A DNA stretch of 64,000 bases from Methanomethylovorans sp041447285 (GTDB lineage Archaea > Halobacteriota > Methanosarcinia > Methanosarcinales > Methanosarcinaceae): contig NZ_JBGMEB010000005.1 in assembly GCF_041447285.1 (NCBI RefSeq), positions 124,001-188,000 of the forward strand. Reading direction: 5' to 3'. Both the position numbers and the translations under genes were made by a program. Within the stretch, counting starts at the first letter, position 1, and each line of letters begins with the position of its first letter. The notes beneath the pieces are model-generated. The model saw only the letters and a program-made list of their open reading frames with translations, was not told the DNA's origin and searched no databases. Shown piece after piece: positions 17,552-26,595 of this stretch.

Positions 17552-18280
17552 ATGTCTCAAACACGTCACTTCTGCATATGGCAGTTATTAATGATCTGTT
17601 TATTTATTTCAGCAGGGATTCAGGGTGTATATGCTCTGGAAGATACTGACTACCCTGTTCTTGTTTCTATGCCATGGGATCATTCCCCAGTGACAGTTTA
17701 TATTGATGAGGTCAATGTTCCTGAACATTATAGTCCTACATATAGTGAACAAGTGAAATTAGCTATGGAATACTGGGAAAATGGTGGCAATGGCCATTTG
17801 GGATACGATCCAGAATTTAAGCTGGTAGATACTGAGAGTGAGGCTGATATCTACTTAATGTGGGTCGAGAACTTGGAAAAGAACACAGGGGCTGGAAATG
17901 GAGTTGCAGGTTTTACAAGGCCTTATGAAGTAAATGGTAAGTATGTACGAGTGGATATAGTACTAGAGGTGGGTGATTACCAGGGTTATGCATGGAGGCA
18001 ATATGGCGATGCCAATATGCGTGAAGTGGCAAAGCACGAACTGGGGCATGCTCTGGGTCTTGGTCACAGTACAGATAGACGCGATATTATGTATCCAACA
18101 TATGATCAAAAAGACAATGTCAATCCAATACTTGTGGAGAAGACAAGGCCTTTTATTTATTTTGCTGTCATTGCCTGCTTATTTATAATATCCTTCTCTG
18201 GCATTAACTGGTTACGATATCGTGGAAAAAGACGGTCTCTTGAAAACAAACTTTTTGGGGATAAAAATGGAAGATCTTGA
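17552..18280 (+). CDS. Membrane-anchored matrixin-like zinc metalloprotease
   Basis: The zinc site is complete: HELGHALGLGH gives the HExxHxxGxxH ligands, and DIMYP supplies the Met-turn, as in metzincins of the M10 type. The N-terminus has a signal peptide (hydrophobic core QLLMICLFISAGIQG, cleavage near VYA). A C-terminal helix (YFAVIACLFIISFSGINWL) is followed by basic residues, so the catalytic domain faces outside. ATG 17552 is chosen because GGTG lies four bases upstream; ATG 17534 and TTG 17495 are alternatives. The 3' end overlaps the alkyltransferase gene by 14 bases. Confidence 0.85.
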   Translation: MSQTRHFCIWQLLMICLFISAGIQGVYALEDTDYPVLVSMPWDHSPVTVYIDEVNVPEHYSPTYSEQVKLAMEYWENGGNGHLGYDPEFKLVDTESEADIYLMWVENLEKNTGAGNGVAGFTRPYEVNGKYVRVDIVLEVGDYQGYAWRQYGDANMREVAKHELGHALGLGHSTDRRDIMYPTYDQKDNVNPILVEKTRPFIYFAVIACLFIISFSGINWLRYRGKRRSLENKLFGDKNGRS

Positions 18281-18629
18281 GAGATTGTGCCAGGAAATGT
18301 TAAAATACCTTAAAGGTGAGCATGTAGATTTTTCTTGGTGTAAGGTAGATCTTTCAAGTTTCACAGATTTTGAGAGGAATGTGCTTGAACAGACAAGGAA
18401 GATACCTTATGGTCATACAATGACCTATGGAGAACTGGCTGCAGTTATAGGCAGAAAAGGAGCTTCCAGGGCTGTAGGGAGTGCCCTTTCAAAAAATCCA
18501 TATCCTATCATTATTCCATGCCACAGGGTTATATCAAGCAATGGAATGGGCGGTTTCTGCGGAAGCAAGGATTCTGAAAGCTTGTCAGTGAAGCGTAAAC
18601 TCCTGATACTTGAAGGCGTTAAAATATGA
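18267..18629 (+). CDS. ogt: Methylated-DNA--protein-cysteine methyltransferase
   Basis: A suicide repair protein that removes alkyl groups from O6-alkylguanine. The active site is IIPCHRVISSNG, the helix-turn-helix region is PYGHTMTYGELAAVIGRKGASRAVGSAL, and GGFCGS follows. With ATG 18267 (GGGGAT upstream) it has 120 residues, a short form lacking most of the N-terminal domain. A GTG at 18222 would add 15 residues inside the protease gene. The downstream oxidoreductase starts 12 bases later. Confidence 0.93.
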   Translation: MEDLERLCQEMLKYLKGEHVDFSWCKVDLSSFTDFERNVLEQTRKIPYGHTMTYGELAAVIGRKGASRAVGSALSKNPYPIIIPCHRVISSNGMGGFCGSKDSESLSVKRKLLILEGVKI

Positions 18630-18641
18630 AGGTGAAGAAGA

Positions 18642-20345
18642 ATGTTTGGATGGACTGGAAGAACAATTATTGTTGATCTTAGTTCTCACTCGATCACGGA
18701 GTCAAGGACGGGTGCAAAGCAAGCAAGGGAGTATCTGGGTGGCAGGGGATTAGGTATAAAACTAATGTCTGAACTTGCAAATCCAACTGTGGATCCATTC
18801 TCATCTGACAATATTCTGGTTTTTGCTACAGGTCCGTTAACGGGAACAACAGTTCCCATGTCCGGGCATTATTCCATTATCACAAAATCTCCTCTTACTT
18901 ACACAATATTCGATTCCAATGCCGGTGGACACTTTGCAAAGTCGATGAAATCTGCAGGAATAGATGCTTTGGTCATTACTGGAAGGTCCGAAATTCCTGT
19001 ATATTTATCCATCTACGATGAAGATGTGGATATTGTAGATGCCGATCATCTATGGGGAAAAGACACAAGGGAGACTACATCTGTATTAAAAGAAAAAGGT
19101 AATGTGGCATGTATCGGGAGAGCAGGTGAAAAGAAAGTACGCGTCGCAAACTTTGTGAACGATAATCTTTATTCCAGTGGTAGGGGTGGTCATGGGGCAG
19201 TTGCAGGTTCCAAGAACCTGAAGGCTGTAGTTGTAAAGGGTACAAATGATACTCTTATAGCAGAACCAGAATATCTTGATAAGGCAGTATTTAATTCTCA
19301 GCGGCTACTGCAGTCAAATCCTGTTACTTCCAAAGGTTTGTCTGTTTATGGTACTTCTGTAATGGTAAATGTCTTGGACCATTTAGATATTCTTCCAGCA
19401 ATGAATTTCAGAGAGAAGTTCCAAGATGCTGGCAGCATTTCGGCAGAAAAATTATCACAAACCTATGAATCTACAAAAACACCATGTGATGCTTGTCCTC
19501 TGGGATGCAGGAGAGTTCTGGAAAATGGCAGTCCTTTGCCCGATTATGATGCTTTATGGGCTTTTGGTCCGGCTGTGGGCAATAGTGACCTTGAATCTAT
19601 TGTCAAAGCCAACGATCTTTGTTATCTTGATGGTGTAGATCCAATTTCATGTGGAGCTACTATCGCATCTTATCTTGAAAACTCAGGGCAGGTGCCAGAT
19701 CCTTCAATGCTCGTGCAAAAAGTTTCTGAAATCTCTCAAGGTAGCAGTTTACTAGGTAATGGTTCTTTATCAGTTCTGAGCGATCAGGGTAAAAAAGATC
19801 TAAGTATGACTTCAAAAGGTTTGGAAATTCCCGGCTACGACCCAAGAGGCATTTTAGGACTTGCTCTGGCATATGCTACTTCTAACAGAGGTGCATGCTA
19901 TCAAAGTGCATTTATGATAGCTCCGGAGGTACTGGGCAAACCGATTATGCTTGACAGGCTTGTATTGAATGGTAAACCTAGCTTTGTTAAGCTGTACCAG
20001 GACTTTGCAGCAGTTTTAGATTCTGCTGTCATGTGTCCATTTGCAAGTTTTGCTTTGAGTGAGAATGACATAGCTACCTTGCTGAGTGCTGTAACCGGCA
20101 TATCATATTCTTCTCAGGACTTATTGAACGTAGGCGAAAGGATATGGAACCTTGAGCGATTGTTCAACCTTCAAGCTGGTTTTACATGCAATGATGATAC
20201 TTTGCCTCAAAGGATGTTTTCAAGTGATGGTATTCCTGAAGCTGAATTCAAAAGATCTATTATCGATTACTATCGGCTAAGAGGATGGGATGATTTTGGT
20301 GTTCCTCATACGGACAAGCTCAAGCAACTTGGGATAACGACTTAA
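18642..20345 (+). CDS. Aldehyde:ferredoxin oxidoreductase family (tungstopterin) enzyme
   Basis: Predicted cytosolic enzyme oxidising aldehydes to acids with ferredoxin, using a bis-pterin tungsten cofactor. The 567 residues are slightly shorter than the ~605-residue Pyrococcus AOR. Seen are the N-terminal domain (YLGGRGLGIKLM, TGPLTGTTVPMSG), AGSKNLKAVVVKG, a [4Fe-4S] cluster set CDACPLGC near residues 281-288 with a fourth Cys in MCPFASF near 464, and NRGACYQSAF. The start follows GGTGA. The substrate cannot be inferred. Confidence 0.92.
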   Translation: MFGWTGRTIIVDLSSHSITESRTGAKQAREYLGGRGLGIKLMSELANPTVDPFSSDNILVFATGPLTGTTVPMSGHYSIITKSPLTYTIFDSNAGGHFAKSMKSAGIDALVITGRSEIPVYLSIYDEDVDIVDADHLWGKDTRETTSVLKEKGNVACIGRAGEKKVRVANFVNDNLYSSGRGGHGAVAGSKNLKAVVVKGTNDTLIAEPEYLDKAVFNSQRLLQSNPVTSKGLSVYGTSVMVNVLDHLDILPAMNFREKFQDAGSISAEKLSQTYESTKTPCDACPLGCRRVLENGSPLPDYDALWAFGPAVGNSDLESIVKANDLCYLDGVDPISCGATIASYLENSGQVPDPSMLVQKVSEISQGSSLLGNGSLSVLSDQGKKDLSMTSKGLEIPGYDPRGILGLALAYATSNRGACYQSAFMIAPEVLGKPIMLDRLVLNGKPSFVKLYQDFAAVLDSAVMCPFASFALSENDIATLLSAVTGISYSSQDLLNVGERIWNLERLFNLQAGFTCNDDTLPQRMFSSDGIPEAEFKRSIIDYYRLRGWDDFGVPHTDKLKQLGITT

Positions 20346-20527
20346 AGCAATTATTTAATCATCTGCCACACTGAATCTTTTATATAGGATTCTTTCTATT
20401 ATATTATGTAAATGCTTCTTATATAGATAACTTGATATATGGAATGGTAAATTATTACCCGTCATATTCAACGTTTGATCGCTTATTTAATAAACCGATT
20501 TAATAGATCGTTCCGGAGAATTCATAA

Positions 20528-20911
20528 ATGAAACAGCAAGTAGAGGTTAAAGAACTTAAAGAGGGTAAATACGTTCTAATAGATGAAGAGCCCTGTGTAA
20601 TTAAGAGTATTTCTAAATCTAAGCCAGGTAAGCATGGTTCAGCGAAAGCAAGGATCGATGCCATTGGAATTTTTGATAATCAGAAAAGGTCCATTGTAGG
20701 GCCTGTATCTGATAAGATATATGTCCCCTTGGTTGAAAGGAAGAGCGCTCAGGTTATTGCCATAGCAGGCGATGTCGCTCAGCTTATGGACATGGCTGAT
20801 TACTCAACTTTCGAGCTCCCTATAGTTGAAGAATACAAGGAAAGAGTGAAGGAAGGGGAAGAAATAACTTATCTTATGGCTATGGGCAAGATGAGAATCG
20901 ATATGAGGTAA
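20528..20911 (+). CDS. Translation initiation factor aIF5A
   Basis: A 127-residue elongation/initiation factor that relieves ribosome stalling at polyproline-type sequences. The modifiable lysine lies in SKPGKHGSAK (residue 35), the site of deoxyhypusine or hypusine formation in archaea. The C-terminal part is an OB fold. GGAG precedes the ATG, and TTATTTAATA near 20485-20494 is a plausible TATA box. The next gene is agmatinase, which makes putrescine, the precursor of the spermidine consumed in the modification. Confidence 0.96.
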   Translation: MKQQVEVKELKEGKYVLIDEEPCVIKSISKSKPGKHGSAKARIDAIGIFDNQKRSIVGPVSDKIYVPLVERKSAQVIAIAGDVAQLMDMADYSTFELPIVEEYKERVKEGEEITYLMAMGKMRIDMR

Positions 20912-20958
20912 TTCCTACCTCATATATTCCATAAAATAATTTTTACTATTTTAGGTCA

Positions 20959-21828
20959 ATGTTCCACGATCTTTGTATGATGGATTCTCTGTCAGATTAT
21001 TCATCTGCCAGGTATGTTATCTTTGGTGTGCCCTTTGATGGTACGTCATCTTTTCGTGCAGGCAGCAGGTGGGCTCCTGATGCTATGCGCAAGGCATCTG
21101 CTAATTTCGAGACCTATAATGCATACTTTGACATTGATTTCGAGGATCTGTTGATCCATGATGCAGGTAACTTCGAGCCATACTCAGACCTTAACCTAAC
21201 TCTTGAAGAACTTTTTTTTGCAGTGGAACCTATTGTCAAAGATGGAAAGCTTCCTATTATGATGGGTGGAGAACACTCTCTTTCTTATCCATGTGTAAAG
21301 GCATGTGCTAAGCATGCCAAAGAGGATATTGGTTTTGTAGTTATGGATGCCCATTTTGATCTGCGTGAGGAATATGGCGGTGTAAAATTCAACCATGCCT
21401 GTGTTTCCAGACATATACTAAATGATATAACTGACAAGTATGTGACCATTGGTGTGCGCAGCGGCCCAAGGGAAGAATGGGAGTTTGCAAAAGACAATGG
21501 TATATGCTATTATACTCCGGATACTTTAAGGGAAAAAGGTGTAAAAGCAGTTCTTGCTGAAGCACTCAACCACCTTGACTGTGACAAGATATATCTGTCA
21601 CTGGATATGGATGCTCTGGATCCATCATTTGCTCCAGGTCTTGGAACTCCTGAGCCCTTCGGTCTTACTGATATAGAAGTTAGAGATATCATCCGTTCTC
21701 TTGCTCCAATGTCGATTGGTTTTGATGTTGTGGAGATCTCTCCAGAGTACGATGGAGGACAAACTGCCCTTCTGGGTACTAAATTACTTCGCGAATTCAT
21801 CGCAGCACATGCTGCAGCTAATAGATGA
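20959..21828 (+). CDS. speB: Agmatinase (ureohydrolase family)
   Basis: Hydrolyses agmatine to putrescine and urea. The 289 residues contain the binuclear manganese motifs MGGEHSLSYP, MDAHFDLR and SLDMDALDPSFAPG, and the family ending FDVVEISPEYD. It lies 47 bases after aIF5A on the same strand. Other ureohydrolases (arginase, guanidinobutyrase) share these motifs, but agmatinase is the usual archaeal assignment and fits the aIF5A context. Confidence 0.92.
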   Translation: MFHDLCMMDSLSDYSSARYVIFGVPFDGTSSFRAGSRWAPDAMRKASANFETYNAYFDIDFEDLLIHDAGNFEPYSDLNLTLEELFFAVEPIVKDGKLPIMMGGEHSLSYPCVKACAKHAKEDIGFVVMDAHFDLREEYGGVKFNHACVSRHILNDITDKYVTIGVRSGPREEWEFAKDNGICYYTPDTLREKGVKAVLAEALNHLDCDKIYLSLDMDALDPSFAPGLGTPEPFGLTDIEVRDIIRSLAPMSIGFDVVEISPEYDGGQTALLGTKLLREFIAAHAAANR

Positions 21829-21972
21829 TTTTTAGCAAATATTGTCAATAATAATTGTATATCTTTTTTAACTATTGTCTATGTATCTTTATTTCCATCT
21901 ATTCGATGTGTGGCGATGAACTCTGTTCTAGGGGTTAAATATTTACTCTTTCCTGTCATAAAGTAATGGATT

Positions 21973-22623
21973 ATGAACGAAGAAGTTGAAGTTGTATGTC
22001 CTTCCTGCTCACCACGTCATCAGGTGTTGCATGAAATCCTAAAATCAGGTGTTAATCCTGTGGTGAAATGTTTAGAATGCGGCTCAGTTCACCCCACTGT
22101 AATAGAAACTCCTAAGATAATTGATGTCAAAGTTATCGTGAGCAGGGGAGAAGCTTCTTTCCCACTGCATACCTCCCTGCAAGCTGATGATATTATTCGC
22201 GTTGGCGATGAGATGTTTATTGATGATGAATCATCCGATGAGGTATATCCGGTAGTAATTACAGCCATAGAGTCGGGTCAAAAAAGGCCTGAAGTGGCCA
22301 AAGTTGCAGATATAAATTCTCTTTGGGGTAGGGCCATAGACGAAGTATGTGTAAAGATAGCAATTCATGAGGGAACTACCACCAGGTCAGTTATAAAGCA
22401 GGTTCCAGGTGGTTATCAATTCACCATTGGCTCTAATGAAAAAGCTGGCTCTGATGAATTTAAGATCATAAAAATTAAGGTAAGAGATGGCAGTTTCAAA
22501 TCCCGTGAAGGTATTGTCATAGAAGCAAAGAATATAACACGCATCTTCGCAAACCCTGTCCATAGAAGAGCATGGGGAAGTGGTACATCATGGAGTTCGC
22601 GAAGGAGAGAGAAGAGCTGGTAG
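21973..22623 (+). CDS. HVO_0476-type zinc finger protein
   Basis: A 216-residue archaeal protein with an N-terminal zinc ribbon (CPSCSP and, about 25 residues later, CLECGS) followed by a beta-rich region (VIVSRGEASFPLHTSLQADDIIRVGDEMFID). This pattern is known from the HVO_0476 family, whose function is not established. The C-terminus is basic (RRAWGSGTSWSSRRREKSW). Its end overlaps the pcm start by about 34 bases, indicating co-translation. Confidence 0.82.
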   Translation: MNEEVEVVCPSCSPRHQVLHEILKSGVNPVVKCLECGSVHPTVIETPKIIDVKVIVSRGEASFPLHTSLQADDIIRVGDEMFIDDESSDEVYPVVITAIESGQKRPEVAKVADINSLWGRAIDEVCVKIAIHEGTTTRSVIKQVPGGYQFTIGSNEKAGSDEFKIIKIKVRDGSFKSREGIVIEAKNITRIFANPVHRRAWGSGTSWSSRRREKSW

Positions 22624-23246
22624 CTCATCTGAAGGTCCATGGTTTAAGTGAAAAAGTCATCCGATCAATGCTTAATGTACCCAGGCATCTTTTTGTTCCT
22701 GCTGCATACATGTCAAGTGCTTATGTGGACACGCCGCTCAGTATTGGATACGGGCAAACCATATCGGCACCTCACATGGTCGCTATCATGTGCAACTTGC
22801 TTGACTTGCAGACAGGTCATAAAGTTCTGGAAGTGGGTACTGGCTCTGGGTATAATGCGGCAGTTTTGGCTGAACTCATTGGCAGTTCAGGTACAGTTTA
22901 TTCTACTGAAAGAATACCTGAACTTGTAAAATCATCGGAAAGTAATCTTAAAACGGCTGGATATCATAACGTGAAGGTTTTTCTTTCAGATGGGTCTATA
23001 GGATTGCCTGAGTACGCGCCTTATGACAGGATATGTGTTACAGCATCAGCACCCTCTGTTCCTGAGCCTTTGGTGCAGCAGCTTAAAGCCGGGGGGAAAA
23101 TGGTCATTCCTGTTGGCGAAACGTTTCAGTCCCTTTACCTTATCACTAAGAAAGGTGATGGTACTGTGGTCAGTAAAGACTGGGGAGGAGTAGTTTTTGT
23201 TCCTCTTATTGGAAAGTATGGTTTTCATTTCGGCTCAAAGCCTTAA
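22590..23246 (+). CDS. pcm: Protein-L-isoaspartate O-methyltransferase
   Basis: SAM-dependent repair enzyme that methylates isoaspartyl residues in damaged proteins. Motifs: FVP and the PCMT loop (LSIGYGQTISAPHMVA), motif I VLEVGTGSGYNAAVLA and the late strand GGKMVIPVG. ATG 22590 (AGTGGT upstream) gives 218 residues; ATG 22572 is the alternative. It overlaps the zinc-finger gene. Confidence 0.95.
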   Translation: MEFAKEREELVAHLKVHGLSEKVIRSMLNVPRHLFVPAAYMSSAYVDTPLSIGYGQTISAPHMVAIMCNLLDLQTGHKVLEVGTGSGYNAAVLAELIGSSGTVYSTERIPELVKSSESNLKTAGYHNVKVFLSDGSIGLPEYAPYDRICVTASAPSVPEPLVQQLKAGGKMVIPVGETFQSLYLITKKGDGTVVSKDWGGVVFVPLIGKYGFHFGSKP

Positions 23247-23288
23247 GGCATTAGTGGGCGTTACTCATAATAAAATAGGGAATGTGTT

Positions 23289-23750
23289 TTGATTATGGGG
23301 AATGAGGAAGGCGTAAAAGAAGTTTTTGTGAAAGGTATTTTCCTCGTAAACATGTTGGGTGGTACATCGCCTGCAGTATTGCTGGAAGATGATGATGGTT
23401 TGGTGATGCCTATTCATATAGGCCAGGCTGAAGCTGTGTCAATTGATACGGTCATACGTAATGAGACTCTTCCACGTCCTATGGCTCACGATCTTCTGGT
23501 CTCCATTCTCGAACGTATGGAAGTTGAGGTCGCTAGCGTATTCATTGATGATAAAATCGATAATGTGTACTATGCTCGCCTTGTACTCAATGATGGTGAA
23601 AAACGTATGGAATTTGATGCGCGTCCAAGCGATTGTATAGCTATAGCACTACGGAAAAAAGCGCCGATCATGATCTCTGAAGAATTGATCATAAGTGATT
23701 CTGTTAGCAAGGATCTTCTCAAAGGAGCACGTTCACTTTCTTTGTACTGA
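23289..23750 (+). CDS. Bifunctional nuclease family protein (DUF151)
   Basis: A 153-residue protein with the DUF151 pattern: PIHIGQAEAVSID, RPMAHDLLVSILERM, ARPSDCIAIALRKKAPIMISEEL. Plant and Thermotoga members were described as nucleases; the role in archaea is open. The start is TTG 23289 (AGGG eight bases upstream) or ATG 23295. It lies 42 bases after pcm. Confidence 0.88.
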   Translation: MIMGNEEGVKEVFVKGIFLVNMLGGTSPAVLLEDDDGLVMPIHIGQAEAVSIDTVIRNETLPRPMAHDLLVSILERMEVEVASVFIDDKIDNVYYARLVLNDGEKRMEFDARPSDCIAIALRKKAPIMISEELIISDSVSKDLLKGARSLSLY

Positions 23751-23797
23751 TGCCATTAATTCAAAAAACATATATACTGTTCAGTTAATGTTCTTCT

Positions 23798-24511
23798 ATG
23801 AGGCACAGAATATTCTACAATCCTTTTACAATACTTTTTACCTTTGTGCTGTTCCTTTTACTGTCTATTAGCGTGTCTTTTCTCTTTTTAGGATTGGTCA
23901 GCTCCGCGTTTGTAAAATTGTTTAATTTTGGTTGGGAATATGCCTTTATTCTCCTTTTTCTCTGTCTGATTGGCAGCAATATTAATGTCCCTCTGACAAC
24001 ACTGGAAACCGAGGAACCACTCCCCAACAGAAACTTTGTCAGAGTATTTGGTATAAGTTATCGCATACCATTAAAGGAAAGTTTTATAAGAAAGACTACA
24101 TTAGCTGTGAATGTAGGGGGGGCGGTGATACCGACTCTTGCTTCGGCTTATCTCTTCTATATATATCCCGAGGTTATCATCTATTGTATCTATGGGATCA
24201 TTATCGTGTCCCTAGTTACCAAAATGGTTGCCCGCCCTGTAAAAGGAGTAGGCATAGTGACTCCAGCATTAGTGCCTCCAATTGTTGCCGCGCTGAGTTC
24301 CATCCTTATAATATCTAAATTTTCTGTAAATCCTGATTTCATCTTCATTATTGCATATACCGGTGGAACCTTAGGTACTTTAATTGGAGCAGACTTGCTC
24401 AACCTGCGAGGCATATCTAAGATTGGTGCTCCAGTGGTTAGTATAGGTGGAGCAGGAACTTTTGATGGTGTATTCCTTGCAGGTATCATAGCTGTGCTCC
24501 TGGTGGTGTGA
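23798..24511 (+). CDS. DUF1614 family membrane protein
   Basis: A 237-residue integral membrane protein with about six to seven helices. Diagnostic segments are GSNINVPLTTLE near residue 67, GGAVIPTLASAYLF, and the late glycine-rich part GGTLGTLIGADLLNL and GGAGTFDGVFLAGI. These fit DUF1614, whose function is unknown; the conserved Asn, Thr and Asp in helices suggest a transporter or membrane enzyme. Confidence 0.82.
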   Translation: MRHRIFYNPFTILFTFVLFLLLSISVSFLFLGLVSSAFVKLFNFGWEYAFILLFLCLIGSNINVPLTTLETEEPLPNRNFVRVFGISYRIPLKESFIRKTTLAVNVGGAVIPTLASAYLFYIYPEVIIYCIYGIIIVSLVTKMVARPVKGVGIVTPALVPPIVAALSSILIISKFSVNPDFIFIIAYTGGTLGTLIGADLLNLRGISKIGAPVVSIGGAGTFDGVFLAGIIAVLLVV

Positions 24512-24555
24512 TTGATTCATAATCTATTAATACGAGTTTCCCTTGATTATGCATC

Positions 24556-25377
24556 ATGCTCACTAAAAGGATAATTCCCTGTCTTGATGTGACTCTTGAT
24601 GAAGCCGGAGGCACTGTAGTGAAGGGTATTGAGTTCGTGGACCTGAGAAAAGCAGGCGACCCCGTGGAACTTGCAAAGCGCTATAATGAACAGGGTGCAG
24701 ATGAACTGGTATTTCTGGACATCACAGCTTCCCATGAGGGTAGAGGCACTATGATCAATGTAATAGAAAGGACTGCAGATGAGGTTTTTATTCCTCTTAC
24801 TGTGGGCGGTGGCATTAATTCCATTGAAGACATACGGCAGATCCTCAGAGCAGGGGCTGATAAAGTATCCATAAATACTGCAGCAGTAAAAAATCCGGAG
24901 CTTATCAGGCAGTCATCAGAAATATTTGGTTCCCAGTGCATTGTCACTGCCATTGATTGCAAGCGGAATACTGATGTTAAGAACAACCCGGATAAAGTAG
25001 TACTTGAGCTTGAGGATGGTACTCCTGCATGGTATGAAGTTGTTATCTATGGGGGCAGAAAGCCCACAGGTATCGATGCAGTACAGTGGGCAAAAAAAGT
25101 AGAGGAACTTGGTTCAGGTGAAATACTGCTTACCAGTATGGATAAGGATGGAACCTATGATGGTTTTGATATTCCTGTCACAAGAAAACTCTCTGAGGAG
25201 CTTGATATCCCTGTGATAGCTTCAGGTGGTGTCGGTAATCCACAACACATCTACGAAGGTTTCACAAAAGGAAAAGCTGATGCTGCATTAGCTGCAAGTA
25301 TCTTCCATTTTGGGGAATATACAGTGCAGGATGTAAAAGAGTATCTCAGAGAGAGGCAAATACCTGTCAGACTTTAA
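24556..25377 (+). CDS. hisF: Imidazole glycerol phosphate synthase cyclase subunit HisF
   Basis: Forms imidazole glycerol phosphate and AICAR from PRFAR in histidine synthesis, with ammonia from HisH. A TIM barrel of 273 residues with catalytic Asp residues in RIIPCLDVT and TSMDKDGTYDGFD, and phosphate-binding GGGINSIEDI and ASGGVGNPQHI. There is no Shine-Dalgarno; an ATTAATACG run about 28 bases upstream suggests a leaderless mRNA. HisH is not adjacent; hisE is at 44462. Confidence 0.96.
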   Translation: MLTKRIIPCLDVTLDEAGGTVVKGIEFVDLRKAGDPVELAKRYNEQGADELVFLDITASHEGRGTMINVIERTADEVFIPLTVGGGINSIEDIRQILRAGADKVSINTAAVKNPELIRQSSEIFGSQCIVTAIDCKRNTDVKNNPDKVVLELEDGTPAWYEVVIYGGRKPTGIDAVQWAKKVEELGSGEILLTSMDKDGTYDGFDIPVTRKLSEELDIPVIASGGVGNPQHIYEGFTKGKADAALAASIFHFGEYTVQDVKEYLRERQIPVRL

Positions 25378-25393
25378 TTAGGGAGATATTCTA

Positions 25394-25681
25394 ATGGAGA
25401 TCAGGGAATTCCAGAAACTTATGTATGACCTGTACGCTCATAATGACCGCAGGCGAGGTGCTGCTGCCACTATGCTGTGGCTTGTGGAAGAAGTTGGCGA
25501 ATTGTCAGAAGCTGTGCGCAGGAATGATACAGAGAACATAAGGGAAGAGCTTGCAGACTGTTTTGCCTGGGTAGGCGCCTTAGCAAACCTTTATAATATT
25601 GATATAGAAGCAGCTTTCCTTCAGAAGTATCCTCTCGTGTGTCCAACATGTGGCAAAAATCCCTGTATTTGTACAGATTGA
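25394..25681 (+). CDS. MazG-like nucleotide pyrophosphohydrolase with C-terminal Cys motif
   Basis: A 95-residue protein of the MazG/HisE fold. The metal-binding acidic residues are in LVEEVGELSEAVRR (EExxE) and REELADCFAWVGALAN (ExxD). The C-terminus adds CPTCGKNPCICTD, a small zinc-binding type tail known from archaeal MazG-like proteins. It begins 16 bases after hisF, which raises the possibility of a link to histidine synthesis, although a separate HisE is present in this window. Confidence 0.85.
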   Translation: MEIREFQKLMYDLYAHNDRRRGAAATMLWLVEEVGELSEAVRRNDTENIREELADCFAWVGALANLYNIDIEAAFLQKYPLVCPTCGKNPCICTD

Positions 25682-25698
25682 TCAGCCTGTAGACCATA

Positions 25699-26595
25699 TC
25701 ATGTATAGGGTTCGCAATGAATGTAGAGAATGCTGTCGTTACCATACTTTTCACGGAAGCGGTTCTCTACTTCTGTACATATATCGTGGGCTTCAACAAG
25801 AGTAAGGTTCATATCCACCTGTATATGCACATCAGTAGCAATATTATTGCCAACTCTTCTTGTTTTAAGTTTGTGGAAGTCTTTAACACCATCAGTTGAT
25901 GCAATAATATGCTGTATGTCTTCAATGACATCTTTTGCGGGAGCTGCCTCAGTAAGCTCATTTGTATTCTTATATGTGATGTCAAATGCAACCTTAAATA
26001 TGAAAAAACTTAGTATTACTGCTGCAATCGGATCCAGCACTGCCCACTTACCTCCAAGGACTATTGCTCCTCCGATCCCCAGCATTGTTCCCACAGATGA
26101 GAATGCATCTGATCGGTGATGCCATGCATTTGCCACCATTGCATCACTTTTTAGATTGTTTGCATAATTTAAGGTATATCTGTACAACCATTCTTTTGTA
26201 AGGATGGAAAACACTGCAGCAATTAAAGCTATCATCCCCGGTTGTTCGAGCTTTCCTCCATTTATTACCAAAAGGATCTTACTCAGGCCACCTAAAAAGA
26301 TCTCTACTCCAATTATAAAAAGTACAATACCCACAAAAGCAGCACACAAAGTCTCAATTTTGCCATGTCCATAATGGTGGTTATTGTCTGCGGGTTTTCC
26401 TGCAACTTTTATTCCTACTATTACTACTATATCTGTAATAAAATCCGAAAATGAATGGATAGCATCTGCGATCATTGCCGCACTGTTGCCTAATATACCG
26501 GCAATGAACTTGAAAAGTGTGAGGATAATGTTTACTATCATCCCATTTGTGGTTACTTTTACTGCAGTTCCACTTCTTTCATTCTCTGTGTTCAT
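25699..26595 (-). CDS. Cation diffusion facilitator family transporter
   Basis: A 298-residue divalent metal exporter with six predicted helices and a C-terminal cytoplasmic ferredoxin-like domain (HDICTEVENRFREKYG). Metal site residues are in helix II (ADAIHSFSDFITD) and helix V (NAWHHRSDAFSS). A His cluster in the loop (NNHHYGHGKIE) follows helix II. The DxxxD/HxxxD pattern suggests zinc, iron or manganese, not resolvable here. It converges on the MazG-like gene. Confidence 0.92.
   Translation of the reverse strand: MNTENERSGTAVKVTTNGMIVNIILTLFKFIAGILGNSAAMIADAIHSFSDFITDIVVIVGIKVAGKPADNNHHYGHGKIETLCAAFVGIVLFIIGVEIFLGGLSKILLVINGGKLEQPGMIALIAAVFSILTKEWLYRYTLNYANNLKSDAMVANAWHHRSDAFSSVGTMLGIGGAIVLGGKWAVLDPIAAVILSFFIFKVAFDITYKNTNELTEAAPAKDVIEDIQHIIASTDGVKDFHKLKTRRVGNNIATDVHIQVDMNLTLVEAHDICTEVENRFREKYGNDSILYIHCEPYT

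Noticed and set aside
25730..26119. 129-residue plus-strand open frame
   Set aside because: Antisense to the cation diffusion facilitator gene with clear metal-site motifs.
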